From Paenilisteria portnoyi (GTDB lineage: Bacteria; Bacillota; Bacilli; Lactobacillales; Listeriaceae), in contig NZ_JAASTT010000003.1 of NCBI RefSeq assembly GCF_014322795.1, forward strand, positions 124,001-188,000: 64,000 bases of DNA, in the 5' to 3' direction. Position numbers and translations under genes: made by a program. Below the pieces are notes generated by a model. That model was not told where the DNA came from. It saw only the letters and a list, made by a program, of their open reading frames with translations, and did not search any database. The first letter of the stretch is position 1, and each line of letters begins with the position of its first letter. Below are positions 51,782 to 62,024 of the stretch, one piece after another.

Positions 51782-51836
51782 TTGACAAGGAAACAAAAAT
51801 AAGTTATTGTTTACCTGGAAACAAAATAACGCCTCT
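51782..51836 (+). promoter_or_regulatory. MFS exporter promoter and presumed MarR operator
   Basis: TTGACA (51782-51787), 17-bp spacer, TATTGT (51805-51810). The spacer repeats GAAACAAAAATAAGTTAT from the marR promoter, and GTTATTGTTTACC faces GGAAACAAAATAAC as an inverted repeat. Confidence 0.75.
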
Positions 51837-51851
51837 TAAGGAGAGAAATCA

Positions 51852-53084
51852 ATGTCAGAAATCAAATCAAACAACAAGCAACCAATCGTCAACAAGCACG
51901 CCTTAGTATTCGGCCTTATCTCTGTATTTCTTATCGGAATCGGATTCAGCATTATCACACCAGTCATCCCGTTCTTAGTACAGCCTTATATAACTCATCC
52001 CGGAGATCAAGCAATGGTCGTGACCTTACTCATGTCCGTTTACGCCGTCTGCATGTTCTTTTCTGCCCCAGTGCTCGGTGCTCTAAGTGACAGATACGGA
52101 CGCCGCCCTATACTCATCGTCAGTTTACTCGGCGCTGCTATCGGATTCTTCGTTTTCGGAATCGGCGGAGCGCTATGGGTACTATTCGCAGGACGCATTA
52201 TCGAAGGCATAACAGGCGGTAGCATCAGCACCATTTTCGCCTATTTTGCCGATATCACGCCTCCCGAACAGCGCACGAAATACTTCGGCTGGGTAAGCGC
52301 GATGGCAGGCGCTGGTTCTATCATGGGTCCAACCATCGGCGGGCTACTCGCAACCAGTTTCGGCTACACCGCCCCACTTTACTTCGGCGCGGTTATCGCA
52401 CTACTGAACATGATTTACGGATTCTTCTTCATGCCAGAAAGCCTCCACGCAAAAAATAGACTCGAAAAAATCACACCAGCGCGACTGAATCCATTTTTGC
52501 AACTTTTCAACATATTATCCATCAAAAACTTAAACCGACTGCTTATCGCGGCGTTCCTACTGTGGGTACCAAGCGGATCACTACAAGCCATCATGTCCCA
52601 ATTCACCATCGACACATTCAACTGGAAACCAGCGCTCATCGGACTCGTATTTTCCATCATGGGCTTCCAAGACATCATTTCACAAGCCTTCATCATGCCC
52701 CAACTCTTGAAAAAGCTCAGTGACAAGCACATCGCGATGTTAGGAATGGGCGCCGAGCTCGTGGGTTACGCGTTCATCGCCACATCAACATTGGTCGCAT
52801 CCGTGCCACTTTTCATCATTGGATTCTTCGTATTTGGCTTCGGTGATTCGGTATTCGGACCATCATTCAACGGTATGCTATCCAAATCAGTCAATGCGAG
52901 CGAACAAGGCCGGATTCAAGGTGGCAGCCAGTCCATTCAATCGCTAGCCAGAATCATCGGGCCCGTACTCGGAGGCGCCATCTACGTATCACTCGGACAC
53001 GCAGCGCCAGCCGTGATGGGCGTTATCCTACTCGCTGCGGCAATCCTGGTTCTATACAAAGCAAAACAGGTCAGCGCACAATAA
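51852..53084 (+). CDS. MFS drug exporter, TetA-like 12-helix type
   Basis: 410 residues, twelve helices. Motif A GALSDRYGRRPIL (near 76-88) and antiporter motif C-like AMAGAGSIMGPTIGGLL (near 153) mark a DHA1 drug:proton antiporter, close to TetA-type proteins. ATG after AAGGAGAG. It is controlled by its own promoter bearing the same motif as the upstream marR promoter. The drug is unknown. Confidence 0.9.
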   Translation: MSEIKSNNKQPIVNKHALVFGLISVFLIGIGFSIITPVIPFLVQPYITHPGDQAMVVTLLMSVYAVCMFFSAPVLGALSDRYGRRPILIVSLLGAAIGFFVFGIGGALWVLFAGRIIEGITGGSISTIFAYFADITPPEQRTKYFGWVSAMAGAGSIMGPTIGGLLATSFGYTAPLYFGAVIALLNMIYGFFFMPESLHAKNRLEKITPARLNPFLQLFNILSIKNLNRLLIAAFLLWVPSGSLQAIMSQFTIDTFNWKPALIGLVFSIMGFQDIISQAFIMPQLLKKLSDKHIAMLGMGAELVGYAFIATSTLVASVPLFIIGFFVFGFGDSVFGPSFNGMLSKSVNASEQGRIQGGSQSIQSLARIIGPVLGGAIYVSLGHAAPAVMGVILLAAAILVLYKAKQVSAQ

Positions 53085-53167
53085 AAAATGAGAACCTGAT
53101 TTCTGTAGTTATACAATAATAGAAAATACATGACCGCTATTGTTAATGACGTAAAAGAGGTTTAACT

Positions 53168-53175
53168 GCTATAAT
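53168..53175 (+). promoter_or_regulatory. deoR promoter, extended -10
   Basis: TGC-TATAAT upstream of deoR, with TGACGT 17 bp further upstream as a weak -35. Confidence 0.55.
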
Positions 53176-53218
53176 AAAAGCGAGCATAGTTCTAATTTGT
53201 TAGAAATGAGGAAACCCA

Positions 53219-54154
53219 ATGGATAAACAAAAACAGCAGCTAAGCATTGAAGTAGCGCGACTTTACTATCAATCCGACTACAGCCAGCAAGAAATCGCCA
53301 GCCAACTCGGCATTTCGCGTCCAACTGTATCCCGACTTTTGCAATTTGCCAAAGAAAGTGGTTATGTTGAGATTAAAGTTACCGATCCATTCGCTGATTT
53401 GGACGCGCTGGGAGCTGCACTCAAAGAAAAATATAACTTGAAAGAGGCACATGTCGTCTTTTCCCCAACTACTGAATATACGACGATTACCGATTTTCTC
53501 AGCAAAAAGGGCGCTGAATACCTAGAAGAAACCGTCAAAAATGGCGATATTCTTGGTGTGAGTTGGGGAACAACAATGTACGAAGTCGCGAAAAAAATCC
53601 GTCCACAAGATGTACGCGGCGTTGAAGTTATTCAATTAAAAGGCGGGATTAGCCATTCTAACGTCAACACCTACGCATCCGAAACGATTTCCTTATTCGC
53701 CGAAAATTTCCAAACGATGCCGCGCCATTTACCGCTTCCTGTTATTTTCGACAACGCGACTGTCAAAGAAATGGTGGAACAAGACCGGCATATTCACCAT
53801 ATTATAGAGATGGGGAAACAAGCGAATATCGCCGTTTTTACAGTAGGAACCGTCCGTGATGAAGCGCTTCTTTTCCGACTTGGTTATTTCAATGAATCCG
53901 AGAAAAAACTGCTAAAAACAACCGGCGTTGGTGACATTTGCTCCCGTTTCTACGATAAAGACGGTCAGATTTGTAGCGTCGAAATTGATGCTCGTACAAT
54001 CGGCATTGAACTTGAATCACTCAAGCAAAAAGAGCGCTCGATTCTGATTGCTGGTGGAGCTAGGAAAGTTGCCGCGATTCATGGTGCGCTTCAAGGAGAA
54101 TATGCTAATATCCTCATCACCGACCAGTTTACTGCGAAAGAATTAGTACAGTAG
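53219..54154 (+). CDS. deoR: Deoxyribonucleoside regulator DeoR (SorC family)
   Basis: 311 residues. An N-terminal HTH (about 20-42, SQQEIASQLGISRPTVSRLL) and a C-terminal SorC-type sugar-binding domain (about 60-308) as in Bacillus DeoR, which senses deoxyribose-5-phosphate and represses the deoC-nupC-pdp genes. ATG after GAGGAAACC. It lies directly upstream of deoC with an inverted repeat between them, supporting the assignment. Confidence 0.9.
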   Translation: MDKQKQQLSIEVARLYYQSDYSQQEIASQLGISRPTVSRLLQFAKESGYVEIKVTDPFADLDALGAALKEKYNLKEAHVVFSPTTEYTTITDFLSKKGAEYLEETVKNGDILGVSWGTTMYEVAKKIRPQDVRGVEVIQLKGGISHSNVNTYASETISLFAENFQTMPRHLPLPVIFDNATVKEMVEQDRHIHHIIEMGKQANIAVFTVGTVRDEALLFRLGYFNESEKKLLKTTGVGDICSRFYDKDGQICSVEIDARTIGIELESLKQKERSILIAGGARKVAAIHGALQGEYANILITDQFTAKELVQ

Positions 54155-54173
54155 AAGAAAATTATTAATTCGT

Positions 54174-54210
54174 CTGAACATAATTTCAAATATAACTTTA
54201 CAAATGTTCA
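54174..54210 (+). promoter_or_regulatory. Candidate DeoR operator upstream of deoC
   Basis: TGAACAT (54175-54181) and ATGTTCA (54204-54210), perfect inverted half-sites separated by 22 bp in the deoR-deoC gap. Confidence 0.55.
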
Positions 54211-54259
54211 ACGATGTATTATGATGAAGACAAATAATAGAAAAGCGAGGAGATTAATC

Positions 54260-54934
54260 ATGACGAATATCGCCAAAATGATCGACCATACAGCTTTAAA
54301 ACCAGAAACAACGAAGGAAATGATTCTAAAATTAACGGCAGAAGCGAAACAATATAATTTTGCATCTGTATGTGTAAACCCAACTTGGATTGAGCTAGCA
54401 CATGAACAATTAGCTGGAACAGGTGTGGACGTATGTACGGTTATCGGCTTCCCACTTGGCGCTAATACAAGCGTTACCAAGGCATTCGAAGCAGCAGACG
54501 CTATCCAAAAAGGCGCGACAGAAGTCGACATGGTCATCAATATGGGTGCCCTAAAAGACAAAAACGACGCGCTAGTTGAGTCTGACATTAAAGCCGTTGT
54601 CGATGCAGCCAAAGGAAAAGCTTTAGTTAAAGTCATTATCGAAACGTGCCTATTAACTGACGAAGAAAAAGAGCGTGCATGCCGTTTAGCGGTAGCTGCA
54701 GGAACTGATTTCGTCAAAACATCGACAGGATTTTCAACTGGTGGCGCAACAGCCGAAGATATCGCGTTAATGCGCAAAACAGTTGGACCAAATATCGGCG
54801 TGAAAGCATCAGGTGGAATCCGCACAAAAGAAGACGTGGATAAGATGATTGAAGCGGGCGCGACTCGTATCGGAGCAAGCGCTGGCGTGTCGATTGTTTC
54901 AGGAAATGACGCAAATCCAAAAGATAACTATTAA
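54260..54934 (+). CDS. deoC: Deoxyribose-phosphate aldolase
   Basis: 224 residues from the ATG at 54260 (GCGAGGAG upstream); a longer frame lacks a ribosome-binding site. Class I aldolase barrel: Schiff-base Lys153 in FVKTSTGFS, second Lys182 in VKASGGIRT, and Asp90 in [11 protein letters not shown]. It splits 2-deoxyribose-5-phosphate into glyceraldehyde-3-phosphate and acetaldehyde. It is the downstream step for phosphopentomutase and pyrimidine phosphorylase encoded further right. Confidence 0.97.
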   Translation: MTNIAKMIDHTALKPETTKEMILKLTAEAKQYNFASVCVNPTWIELAHEQLAGTGVDVCTVIGFPLGANTSVTKAFEAADAIQKGATEVDMVINMGALKDKNDALVESDIKAVVDAAKGKALVKVIIETCLLTDEEKERACRLAVAAGTDFVKTSTGFSTGGATAEDIALMRKTVGPNIGVKASGGIRTKEDVDKMIEAGATRIGASAGVSIVSGNDANPKDNY

Positions 54935-55000
54935 CAAAATCACCGAAATGTGGCATGATGGAGGAGAAGTAATTTTTCCTGTGAAAAGAGGCGAGCCACA

Positions 55001-56014
55001 TTGAGTGCGACGATTCGAGATATTGCAGAAAAAACGGGTGTTTCGATTACGACTATTTCCCAGATCCTAAACGGTAAAGGAAGTCGTTTTAGCGAAGCAA
55101 CGCGTAATAAAGTGTTTCAAACCGCAAAAGATTTAGCCTATAAACCGAACTTTTTTGCGAAAAATATGGTGACGAATCGGACAAATACGATCGGCATGAT
55201 TGTACCGGAAGTAACGGACCCATTTTTTTCGCAGATGGTCAAGGGCGCAGAGGACTATTTGAACGCGCATGATTACATGATTTTACTGTGTAACTCTTCG
55301 CAGGACAGTACGCGTGAGGACTTGTATGTCGAAGAGCTTTTACATCGTGCCGTGGATGGTTTGATAATCGCGAGTCCGAATATTTTAGCGTCAAACGTGT
55401 TCACTCAACTGGAAGCGCTACATAAACCGTACATTTTGCTCGATCGCAAACGACATCATCGCGAGGAAGGCAATATTTTTATCGATGATTATGAAGGCGG
55501 ATACATGGCGACCGAACATCTTCTATCACTCGGACACACGAAAATTGGAATTATCACATCAGACGATTCTTTTTATTCGGTAGAAGAACGTTTGCAAGGC
55601 TATCAAGCATCCTTGAAGGAACACGGAATAACAGGCTCACCAGATTGGATTATGGCAGGCGACCAAACGATGGCGGGCGGCTATGTTGCATCGAAAAAGC
55701 TACTAGCATCGACGGATATTACAGCATTATTCGTAACAAACGATCAGATGGCGGCGGGGACTTACCGCGCAGCGCTTGAACTCGGCATCAGCATTCCAGA
55801 CGACCTCTCGATCATCGGTTTCGACGACATCGAGCTCGCAGAATACATGGCACCAACTTTGACTACCATTCGCCAACCCATCTACAACATTGGCAAAACC
55901 GCAGCCAAATATCTACTAAAAGCCATACAAAACCCAACCGAAAAAATGCCCAACAAAAAAATGCCACTAGACCTCATAATTCGCCAAAGCACGAAAAAAA
56001 GTGTGGTAGAATAA
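55001..56014 (+). CDS. LacI family regulator of the nucleoside cluster
   Basis: 337 residues. HTH at about 5-25 (IRDIAEKTGVSITTISQILNG), hinge, and a ribose-type periplasmic-binding-like domain (about 60-330). The start is TTG at 55001 with AGAGG 9 bp upstream. It sits between deoC and nupC. Two LacI-type palindromes (AGTAAACCGTTTTAC) in front of nupC are its likely targets. It may sense ribose or a nucleoside. A related LacI gene beside deoC is also known in Listeria. Confidence 0.9.
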   Translation: MSATIRDIAEKTGVSITTISQILNGKGSRFSEATRNKVFQTAKDLAYKPNFFAKNMVTNRTNTIGMIVPEVTDPFFSQMVKGAEDYLNAHDYMILLCNSSQDSTREDLYVEELLHRAVDGLIIASPNILASNVFTQLEALHKPYILLDRKRHHREEGNIFIDDYEGGYMATEHLLSLGHTKIGIITSDDSFYSVEERLQGYQASLKEHGITGSPDWIMAGDQTMAGGYVASKKLLASTDITALFVTNDQMAAGTYRAALELGISIPDDLSIIGFDDIELAEYMAPTLTTIRQPIYNIGKTAAKYLLKAIQNPTEKMPNKKMPLDLIIRQSTKKSVVE

Positions 56015-56069
56015 AACGCAAAATAAAAAGAGTCACAGAAAACCCGCCCAACAAGATATCCCGCCACGC

Positions 56070-56194
56070 CTCCGTGTGCTCACAAATGCTTAGATTCTAG
56101 GCAAAGTCGAGCACTGGAGCGGAGCATACTAAGGTATGTGAGCACCAGCGCGCAGACTTTAACGACGAAGATGAGTATTTGTGAGCACACGGAG
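56070..56194. repeat. Family-1-like hairpin, copy E
   Basis: A perfect 18-bp terminal stem, CTCCGTGTGCTCACAAAT (56070-56087) against 56177-56194, with an internal AAAGTC/GACTTT pair and the family-1 core GCGGAGCATACT..GTATGTGAG at the tip (opposite orientation to copies A-C). The arms are unrelated in sequence to copies A-C. Confidence 0.82.
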
Positions 56195-56238
56195 AGAGGA
56201 TATTGTTTCACTTGGGGGGAAATTGATGATATACTACT

Positions 56239-56323
56239 AAAAGTAAACCGTTTTACTTTTTCGGAAGCTAAATGTAAACGCTTGCTGAAAAGGTGTAACC
56301 ATTATTAGTAAACCGTTTTACCG
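56239..56323 (+). promoter_or_regulatory. Twin LacI-type operators and a cre site upstream of nupC
   Basis: AGTAAACCGTTTTACT within 56239-56260 and AGTAAACCGTTTTAC at 56307-56321 are near-perfect palindromes 66 bp apart, suiting DNA looping. ATGTAAACGCTTGCT (56272-56286) between them matches the CcpA cre consensus fully. Confidence 0.8.
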
Positions 56324-56370
56324 AACATAGCAATGATTGTTTCATACTTTAAATTATTGGGGGATTCATA

Positions 56371-57552
56371 ATGAAATATCTAATTGGTATTATTGGCTTG
56401 ATTGTTGTTCTAGGCATCGCTTGGATTGCGAGTAACGACCGCAGAAAAGTGAAATTTAGACCGATTATCATCATGATTGTATTACAGTTCATTTTAGGAT
56501 TTATCTTGCTGAACACAAGCGCGGGGAACTGGCTTATCGGTGGAATTGCAGACGGTTTTGGGAAACTATTATCGTACGCTGCTGAAGGTGTGAATTTTGT
56601 ATTCGGAGGGCTTGTTAACACAGATCAAATGTCCTTTTTCCTAAGTGTGTTATTGCCGATTGTCTTTATTTCGGCGCTCATCGGGATCTTGCAACACTGG
56701 CGTATCCTGCCGTTTATCATCAAATATATCGGCCTTGCGCTGAGTAAAATCAACGGAATGGGGAAACTAGAATCATATAACGCGGTTGCTTCTGCGATTC
56801 TTGGACAATCCGAAGTTTTCATTTCCGTGAAAAAAGAACTTGGTTTACTGCCAAAACATCGTCTATACACGCTTTGTGCGTCCGCGATGTCGACCGTTTC
56901 TATGAGCATCGTCGGCTCTTATATGGTACTCTTGAAGCCAGAGTATGTCGTAACTGCGCTAGTTCTTAACCTATTCGGCGGTTTCATTATCGCTTCGATT
57001 GTCAATCCATACGAAGTCACCGAACAAGAAGATATTCTCGAAGTCAAAGAAGAGGCCAAACAGAGCTTTTTCGAAGTATTAGGCGAGTACATTATGGACG
57101 GTTTCAAAGTAGCGATCACGGTTGCTGCGATGCTGATTGGATTCGTTGCGATTATCGCGATGATTAACGCGATTTTCAGTGGTATTTTTGGACTTTCTTT
57201 CCAAGATTTACTCGGTTACGTTTTTGCACCGTTTGCGTTCCTAGTTGGTGTTCCGTGGAATGAAGCGGTTCACGCAGGAAGCATCATGGCAACGAAAATG
57301 GTATCCAATGAATTCGTCGCCATGACCGATTTAGCAAACGGGAACTTCCACTTCTCAGGCAGAACAACCGCGATTGTATCCGTATTCCTAGTATCTTTCG
57401 CGAACTTTTCATCCATCGGTATTATCGCTGGAGCAGTCAAAAGCTTGAACGACAAGCAAGGTATCGTTGTCGCTCGCTTCGGTTTGAAACTGTTATTTGG
57501 CGCCACATTAGTTAGTTTCTTAACGGCCACAATCGTTGGCTTAATCTATTAA
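56371..57552 (+). CDS. nupC: Concentrative nucleoside transporter NupC
   Basis: 393 residues, CNT family: about eight to ten helices with an N-terminal hairpin pair, and family motifs GQSEVF (near 150) and the second half [21 protein letters not shown]...GVPW (near 270-292). It imports nucleosides with protons. ATG after TTGGGGG. It is the first gene of the nupC-drm-pdp operon, which carries two LacI-type operators and a cre site, so it is subject to specific and catabolite control. Confidence 0.93.
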   Translation: MKYLIGIIGLIVVLGIAWIASNDRRKVKFRPIIIMIVLQFILGFILLNTSAGNWLIGGIADGFGKLLSYAAEGVNFVFGGLVNTDQMSFFLSVLLPIVFISALIGILQHWRILPFIIKYIGLALSKINGMGKLESYNAVASAILGQSEVFISVKKELGLLPKHRLYTLCASAMSTVSMSIVGSYMVLLKPEYVVTALVLNLFGGFIIASIVNPYEVTEQEDILEVKEEAKQSFFEVLGEYIMDGFKVAITVAAMLIGFVAIIAMINAIFSGIFGLSFQDLLGYVFAPFAFLVGVPWNEAVHAGSIMATKMVSNEFVAMTDLANGNFHFSGRTTAIVSVFLVSFANFSSIGIIAGAVKSLNDKQGIVVARFGLKLLFGATLVSFLTATIVGLIY

Positions 57553-57566
57553 GGAGGTTTTTGAAA

Positions 57567-58748
57567 ATGGCATTTAAAAGAATTCACGTTGTAGTTATGG
57601 ACTCGGTGGGTATTGGGGAAGCGCCAGACGCGGCACAATTTGACGATTTTGACGTTGATACGTTAAGGCATATTGCACGCGAAAAAGGAGGGCTAAAAAT
57701 GCCGAATATGGCGATGCTTGGTCTCTCTAATATTCGTGAAATCCAAGGCGTACCAGTGGCCGACAAACCACAAGCCTACTTCACAAAAATGCAAGAAACG
57801 TCCGCAGGCAAAGACACGATGACTGGACATTGGGAAATCATGGGGCTTTACATCGACACACCATTCCGCGTTTTTCCAGATGGATTCCCAGATGAACTTA
57901 TCCAAAAAATTGAGGACTTCTCTGGTCGTAAAGTTATCGGGAATAAGCCGGCAAGTGGTACGGAAATCATGGAAGAGCTTGGCGAAGAACAGCTGGCGAC
58001 AGGTGCTTTGATCGTTTATACATCCGCGGATTCCGTGTTGCAAATTGCTGCGAACGAAGAATTGATTCCACTCGAAGAATTGTATCGTATTTGTGAATAT
58101 TGCCGCGAAATTACGCGTGATGAGCCTTACATGCTGGGTCGTATTATCGCCCGTCCTTTTGTTGGTAAAACAGCGAAAACGTTCGAACGTACGTCCAACC
58201 GTCACGATTACGCGCTAAAACCATTTGATAAAACGGTGATGGATCATTTGAAAGATGGCGGTCTAGACTCAATCGCACTCGGTAAAATCTCGGATATTTT
58301 TGATGATGAAGGCGTAACGAGATCGATTCGCACGAAGTCGAATATGGACGGCATGGATAAATTTATCGACCTTTTGACCGAAGATTTCCATGGTATGAGT
58401 TTCCTAAACTTGGTTGATTTTGATGCGTTATTTGGACACCGTCGCGACCCAATCGGTTATGGGGATGCGCTAGAAGCATTCGATGCGAGACTTCCAGAAG
58501 TGTTCGCGAACATGCAAGAAGACGATTTGCTACTTATCACAGCCGATCACGGAAACGACCCAACATACCGCGGCACCGACCACACACGCGAATACGTGCC
58601 ACTTTTAGCTTATTCAAAACAATTCAAAGACGGCGGCAAAGAACTCGATTTGCGCAAAACATTCTCCGATTTAGGCGCAACTGTCGCAGATAATTTTAAA
58701 GTAAAAATGCCTGAGTACGGTACAAGCTTCCTAAACGACTTAAAATAA
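57567..58748 (+). CDS. deoB: Phosphopentomutase
   Basis: 393 residues from the ATG at 57567 (AAGGAGG 9 bp upstream). An alkaline-phosphatase-like core with metal ligands Asp12 (MDSVGIGE) and the late TADHGNDP segment (near 330), and the phosphorylated Thr84 in [10 protein letters not shown]. It interconverts (deoxy)ribose-1-phosphate and -5-phosphate, linking the nucleoside phosphorylase to DeoC. It lies 14 bp after nupC and 20 bp before pdp. Confidence 0.97.
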   Translation: MAFKRIHVVVMDSVGIGEAPDAAQFDDFDVDTLRHIAREKGGLKMPNMAMLGLSNIREIQGVPVADKPQAYFTKMQETSAGKDTMTGHWEIMGLYIDTPFRVFPDGFPDELIQKIEDFSGRKVIGNKPASGTEIMEELGEEQLATGALIVYTSADSVLQIAANEELIPLEELYRICEYCREITRDEPYMLGRIIARPFVGKTAKTFERTSNRHDYALKPFDKTVMDHLKDGGLDSIALGKISDIFDDEGVTRSIRTKSNMDGMDKFIDLLTEDFHGMSFLNLVDFDALFGHRRDPIGYGDALEAFDARLPEVFANMQEDDLLLITADHGNDPTYRGTDHTREYVPLLAYSKQFKDGGKELDLRKTFSDLGATVADNFKVKMPEYGTSFLNDLK

Positions 58749-58768
58749 AAAAGGATTGGTGAACTAAA

Positions 58769-60070
58769 ATGAGAATGGTAGACGTAATTTCGAAAAAGCG
58801 TGATGGCAAAGAGTTGACGACGGAAGAGATTCAATTCGTGGTCGATGGTTATACGGCTGGCAAGATTCCTGATTATCAAGTTAGTGCTCTGGCTATGGCG
58901 ATTTTCTTTCAAGATATGACAGACCGTGAGCGCGCAGATTTAACGATGGCGATGGTCAATTCCGGCGAAACAATCGATTTGTCCGCGATTGAAGGCATCA
59001 AGGTAGATAAGCACTCGACTGGCGGTGTGGGCGACACGACGACGCTTGTATTGGCGCCACTTGTTGCAGCGCTTGACGTACCCGTTGCAAAAATGTCTGG
59101 ACGCGGATTGGGCCACACGGGAGGCACGATTGATAAATTAGAGGCGATCAAAGGTTTCCACGTTGAAATCACGAAAGAGCAGTTCATCGATTTGGTGAAC
59201 CGTGATAAAGTCGCGGTTATCGGTCAATCAGGGAACTTAACTCCTGCTGATAAAAAATTATATGCGTTACGCGATGTAACGGGTACGGTAAACTCGATTC
59301 CGCTAATTGCAAGTTCGATTATGAGTAAAAAAATTGCAGCAGGCGCCGACGCGATTGTATTGGATGTTAAAACGGGCGCCGGTGCGTTTATGAAAACAGA
59401 CAAAGATGCGGAGAACTTGGCGCACGCGATGGTTCGAATTGGGAATAACGTTGGTCGTCAAACGATGGCTGTTATTTCCGACATGTCGCAACCACTTGGC
59501 TTTGCGATTGGAAACGCTTTGGAAGTACAAGAAGCCATTGATACGCTAAAAGGCGAAGGACCGGAAGATTTGACGGAATTAGTTTTAATTTTAGGAAGTC
59601 AAATGGTTGTTTTAGCTAAGAAAGCGAAGGATTTGGACGAAGCACGCGAAATGTTAAAAGAAGTGATGGCGAACGGAAAAGCTTTGGCGAAGTTCAAGGA
59701 TTTCTTGAACAACCAAGGTGGCGACGGTTCGATTGTTGATGATCCAAGCAAATTACCGCAAGCGAAATTCAAAATCGATGTGCCAGCGAAAGAAAGCGGC
59801 GTTGTGTCTGAGATTGTGGCAGATGAGATTGGTATCGCCGCAATGCTTCTAGGAGCAGGACGCGCGACAAAAGAGGATGAAATCGACTTGGCAGTTGGCA
59901 TTATGTTGCGTAAGAAAGTCGGGGATAAGGTGGCAGCAGGTGAGCCACTTGTGACGATTTACGCGAATAAGGAAGATGTGAAAGCTGTTGAGACGAAGAT
60001 TTACGAGAATATTCGAGTGAGTGATAAGGCTGAGGCGCCGAAGTTGATTCATACGATTATTACGGAATAG
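58769..60070 (+). CDS. pdp: Pyrimidine-nucleoside phosphorylase
   Basis: 433 residues. The thymidine/pyrimidine phosphorylase signature is [18 protein letters not shown] (near 110-127); [13 protein letters not shown] (near 81) binds phosphate. It splits uridine, thymidine and deoxyuridine into base and (deoxy)ribose-1-phosphate. C-terminal domain about 345-433. ATG after AAAAGGATTGG. Last gene of the operon, followed by a strong terminator. Confidence 0.97.
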   Translation: MRMVDVISKKRDGKELTTEEIQFVVDGYTAGKIPDYQVSALAMAIFFQDMTDRERADLTMAMVNSGETIDLSAIEGIKVDKHSTGGVGDTTTLVLAPLVAALDVPVAKMSGRGLGHTGGTIDKLEAIKGFHVEITKEQFIDLVNRDKVAVIGQSGNLTPADKKLYALRDVTGTVNSIPLIASSIMSKKIAAGADAIVLDVKTGAGAFMKTDKDAENLAHAMVRIGNNVGRQTMAVISDMSQPLGFAIGNALEVQEAIDTLKGEGPEDLTELVLILGSQMVVLAKKAKDLDEAREMLKEVMANGKALAKFKDFLNNQGGDGSIVDDPSKLPQAKFKIDVPAKESGVVSEIVADEIGIAAMLLGAGRATKEDEIDLAVGIMLRKKVGDKVAAGEPLVTIYANKEDVKAVETKIYENIRVSDKAEAPKLIHTIITE

Positions 60071-60080
60071 TAGGCATGAA

Positions 60081-60119
60081 AAAGACCACCGATTGTAGTA
60101 GTTGAATCGGTGGTTTTTG
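60081..60119 (+). terminator. Terminator of the nupC-deoB-pdp operon
   Basis: ACCACCGATT (60085-60094) / AATCGGTGGT (60105-60114), then TTTT. Confidence 0.9.
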
Positions 60120-60197
60120 TTGCGGCTCTTATGAAGCGTCGTGTGCTGAATTAGAGCCGCAATATGCATGAGAACAGAGTGGGCATGTAATCCATGT
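60120..60197 (-). repeat. Family-2 hairpin element
   Basis: TTGCGGCTCT (60120-60129) pairs with AGAGCCGCAA (60153-60162) and is followed by the conserved family-2 flank ATATGCATGAGA...GCATGTAATCC. The stem bases differ from the 6.8-kb copies. Confidence 0.8.
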
Positions 60198-60239
60198 TCG
60201 GCGTTGTGACCTGCGCCTCCGGATCCGGCTTCAACAGCC

Positions 60240-60319
60240 AGCCTCTCGGAAATTTCGTGGCCTCCGCAAAAACCAAAAGAGGGTTTTCACTGCGCCCCCT
60301 AACAATTTCTGTCGAGGCT
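60240..60319. repeat. Family-3 hairpin repeat, copy 2
   Basis: Outer stem AGCCTC (60240-60245) / GAGGCT (60314-60319); inner stem AAAACC/GGTTTT with loop AAAAGAG; conserved tail CCCCCTAACAATTT, as at 29158-29218. Confidence 0.7.
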
Positions 60320-60342
60320 AAACGGGCTGTTTCAGCACTTCG

Positions 60343-60807
60343 TTACACCACATAAAATATAATACAATCATCACTCTGTGCAACTTTATTAAAAAATGTC
60401 CGCAAGGCTTGGAAGTTTATCCGTAGTTCTTTCTCTAGCTTATCCTTTTTTGTCCGCCAATTTATCCCGTATAAACCCGCTTTCTTCAGTTCTTTAAAGC
60501 TGTACGTCGCGACGAATTCTTCCACCGTGATGCTAAATAAGGCGTCTTTGGCCATGCGTACTTGCTCTGGGTAGATGAAATAGACGGTGGCTAAGGAATC
60601 GCGAATTTCATTTTCGATTTTAAGTGGAACAATATAGCCCCACGGAGATTTCCCGTTTTTGGTTTTCCCACAAAATATATAATGAATAATCTCCCAATAT
60701 TCATCTAGTGACAGAAGCATCGGTAGTGTAAAAACGGACTCATCTCCCGCTTTTATTTCGCGCATTCCTGGCTCGTCAATATAATAATAGTACCCATGCA
60801 ATCCCAT
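60343..60807 (-). CDS. DUF1877 (YfbM-like) protein
   Basis: 154 residues, no signal or membrane segment. LDEYWEIIHYIFCGK, WGYIVPLKIENEIRDSLATVYFIYPEQV and the C-terminal LRTFFNKVAQSDDCIIFYV segment fit the YfbM/DUF1877 fold, whose function is unknown. Some members sit in polymorphic-toxin loci as immunity-like proteins, but no toxin gene is nearby here. The start is ATG with AGGGGAA upstream. It is a single gene between repeats and the bilE-like operon. Confidence 0.75.
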   Translation of the reverse strand: MGLHGYYYYIDEPGMREIKAGDESVFTLPMLLSLDEYWEIIHYIFCGKTKNGKSPWGYIVPLKIENEIRDSLATVYFIYPEQVRMAKDALFSITVEEFVATYSFKELKKAGLYGINWRTKKDKLEKELRINFQALRTFFNKVAQSDDCIIFYVV

Positions 60808-60978
60808 TTTGTCATTCCCCTTTCAAGTTGTCCTTGTCTGTTTTTGTTGCTTGATAAAGAAGGCGATGATAGTTACTTCACTGTGATAGAGTTTATTATG
60901 CGCAATTTTAGTTGATTTGTCAACGAAATGCTTAACTGTGTAATTTTGTAGTCGATAGTGGTAGAATTAAGAACAAAC

Positions 60979-61003
60979 GTTTCTAATTTTGAGAAGTAGG
61001 TAA
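60979..61003 (+). promoter_or_regulatory. Candidate SigB promoter of the bilE-like operon
   Basis: GTTTC (60979-60983), 14-bp spacer, AGGTAA (60998-61003), one mismatch from the SigB -10 GGGTAA. bilE of L. monocytogenes is known to be SigB-dependent. Confidence 0.45.
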
Positions 61004-61049
61004 AATAATAAACGTGTTTTAATGACAAGAATGGAAAGGGAAGTGACCC

Positions 61050-62024
61050 ATGATACGCTTCGAAAATGTAACAAAACAATATCAAAATGGTGAACATGCC
61101 GTCAGAAATATCGATTTGAATATAAAAGATGGCGAGTTTTTCGTATTGATTGGACCGAGTGGTTGCGGTAAAACAACGACATTGAAAATGATAAATCGTC
61201 TCATTCCACTGACAACAGGCACCATTTATATCGATGAAAAGCGAATTAGTGATTATAATATTCATGAATTGCGCTGGAATATTGGCTACGTACTGCAACA
61301 AATTGCGCTTTTTCCACATATGACAATTGAGGAAAATATCGCGATTGTGCCCGAACTGAAGAAATGGGAGAAGGAAAAAATGCATGATCGGATTACCGAA
61401 TTGCTGAACAGCGTTGGTTTGGACGCGGAAAGTTATCGGAACCGTAAACCGTCGGAACTCTCTGGTGGGGAACAGCAACGGGTTGGAGTCGTCCGCGCTT
61501 TAGCCGCTGATCCCGAAATCATTTTAATGGATGAACCGTTCAGCGCACTTGACCCGATTAGCCGTCAAAAGTTGCAACAAGACATGATCGTTTTACAGCG
61601 CCGAATCAAAAAAACCATCGTGTTCGTCACACATGACATGCAAGAAGCGCTCATGCTCGGCGACCGAATTTGTATTATGAAAGACGGTGAAGTCGTGCAA
61701 TGCGACACGCCAAATGAAATTTTGCAAAATCCAGCGAATGAATTTGTGCAGAATTTCTTGGAGTCAGGCAACGTAAACAAACACGTATTGTCGTCTAAAT
61801 TTACCGTGCAAGATATGATAGAACAAGGCTATTTCGAGGCACAAGCCATAGCTGGAGAAGCTGACTTCGCGGAACGTATCGCAGTGGAAGTATTACTACA
61901 ACAATTGGCGAACCAGGCCTATGTATCCGTTGAAAAAGACGGCAAGCCAGTCGGAACCATCACACAGCAACACGTCATCCAATTCCTGGCGAAACAACTA
62001 GAAAGGGAGGCTGAGCGCGTATGA
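61050..62024 (+). CDS. bilEA: Glycine-betaine/bile-exclusion type ABC transporter ATPase
   Basis: 324 residues. Walker [10 protein letters not shown] (near 37), signature [15 protein letters not shown] (near 140), Walker [14 protein letters not shown] (near 160), switch His VTHDM (near 193), and a C-terminal CBS-like region (about 245-318) as in OpuCA-type ATPases. With the 504-aa permease/binding fusion it matches BilEA of L. monocytogenes (bile exclusion) and the related OpuC/quaternary amine systems. The stop overlaps the next start by 4 bp. Confidence 0.87.
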   Translation: MIRFENVTKQYQNGEHAVRNIDLNIKDGEFFVLIGPSGCGKTTTLKMINRLIPLTTGTIYIDEKRISDYNIHELRWNIGYVLQQIALFPHMTIEENIAIVPELKKWEKEKMHDRITELLNSVGLDAESYRNRKPSELSGGEQQRVGVVRALAADPEIILMDEPFSALDPISRQKLQQDMIVLQRRIKKTIVFVTHDMQEALMLGDRICIMKDGEVVQCDTPNEILQNPANEFVQNFLESGNVNKHVLSSKFTVQDMIEQGYFEAQAIAGEADFAERIAVEVLLQQLANQAYVSVEKDGKPVGTITQQHVIQFLAKQLEREAERV

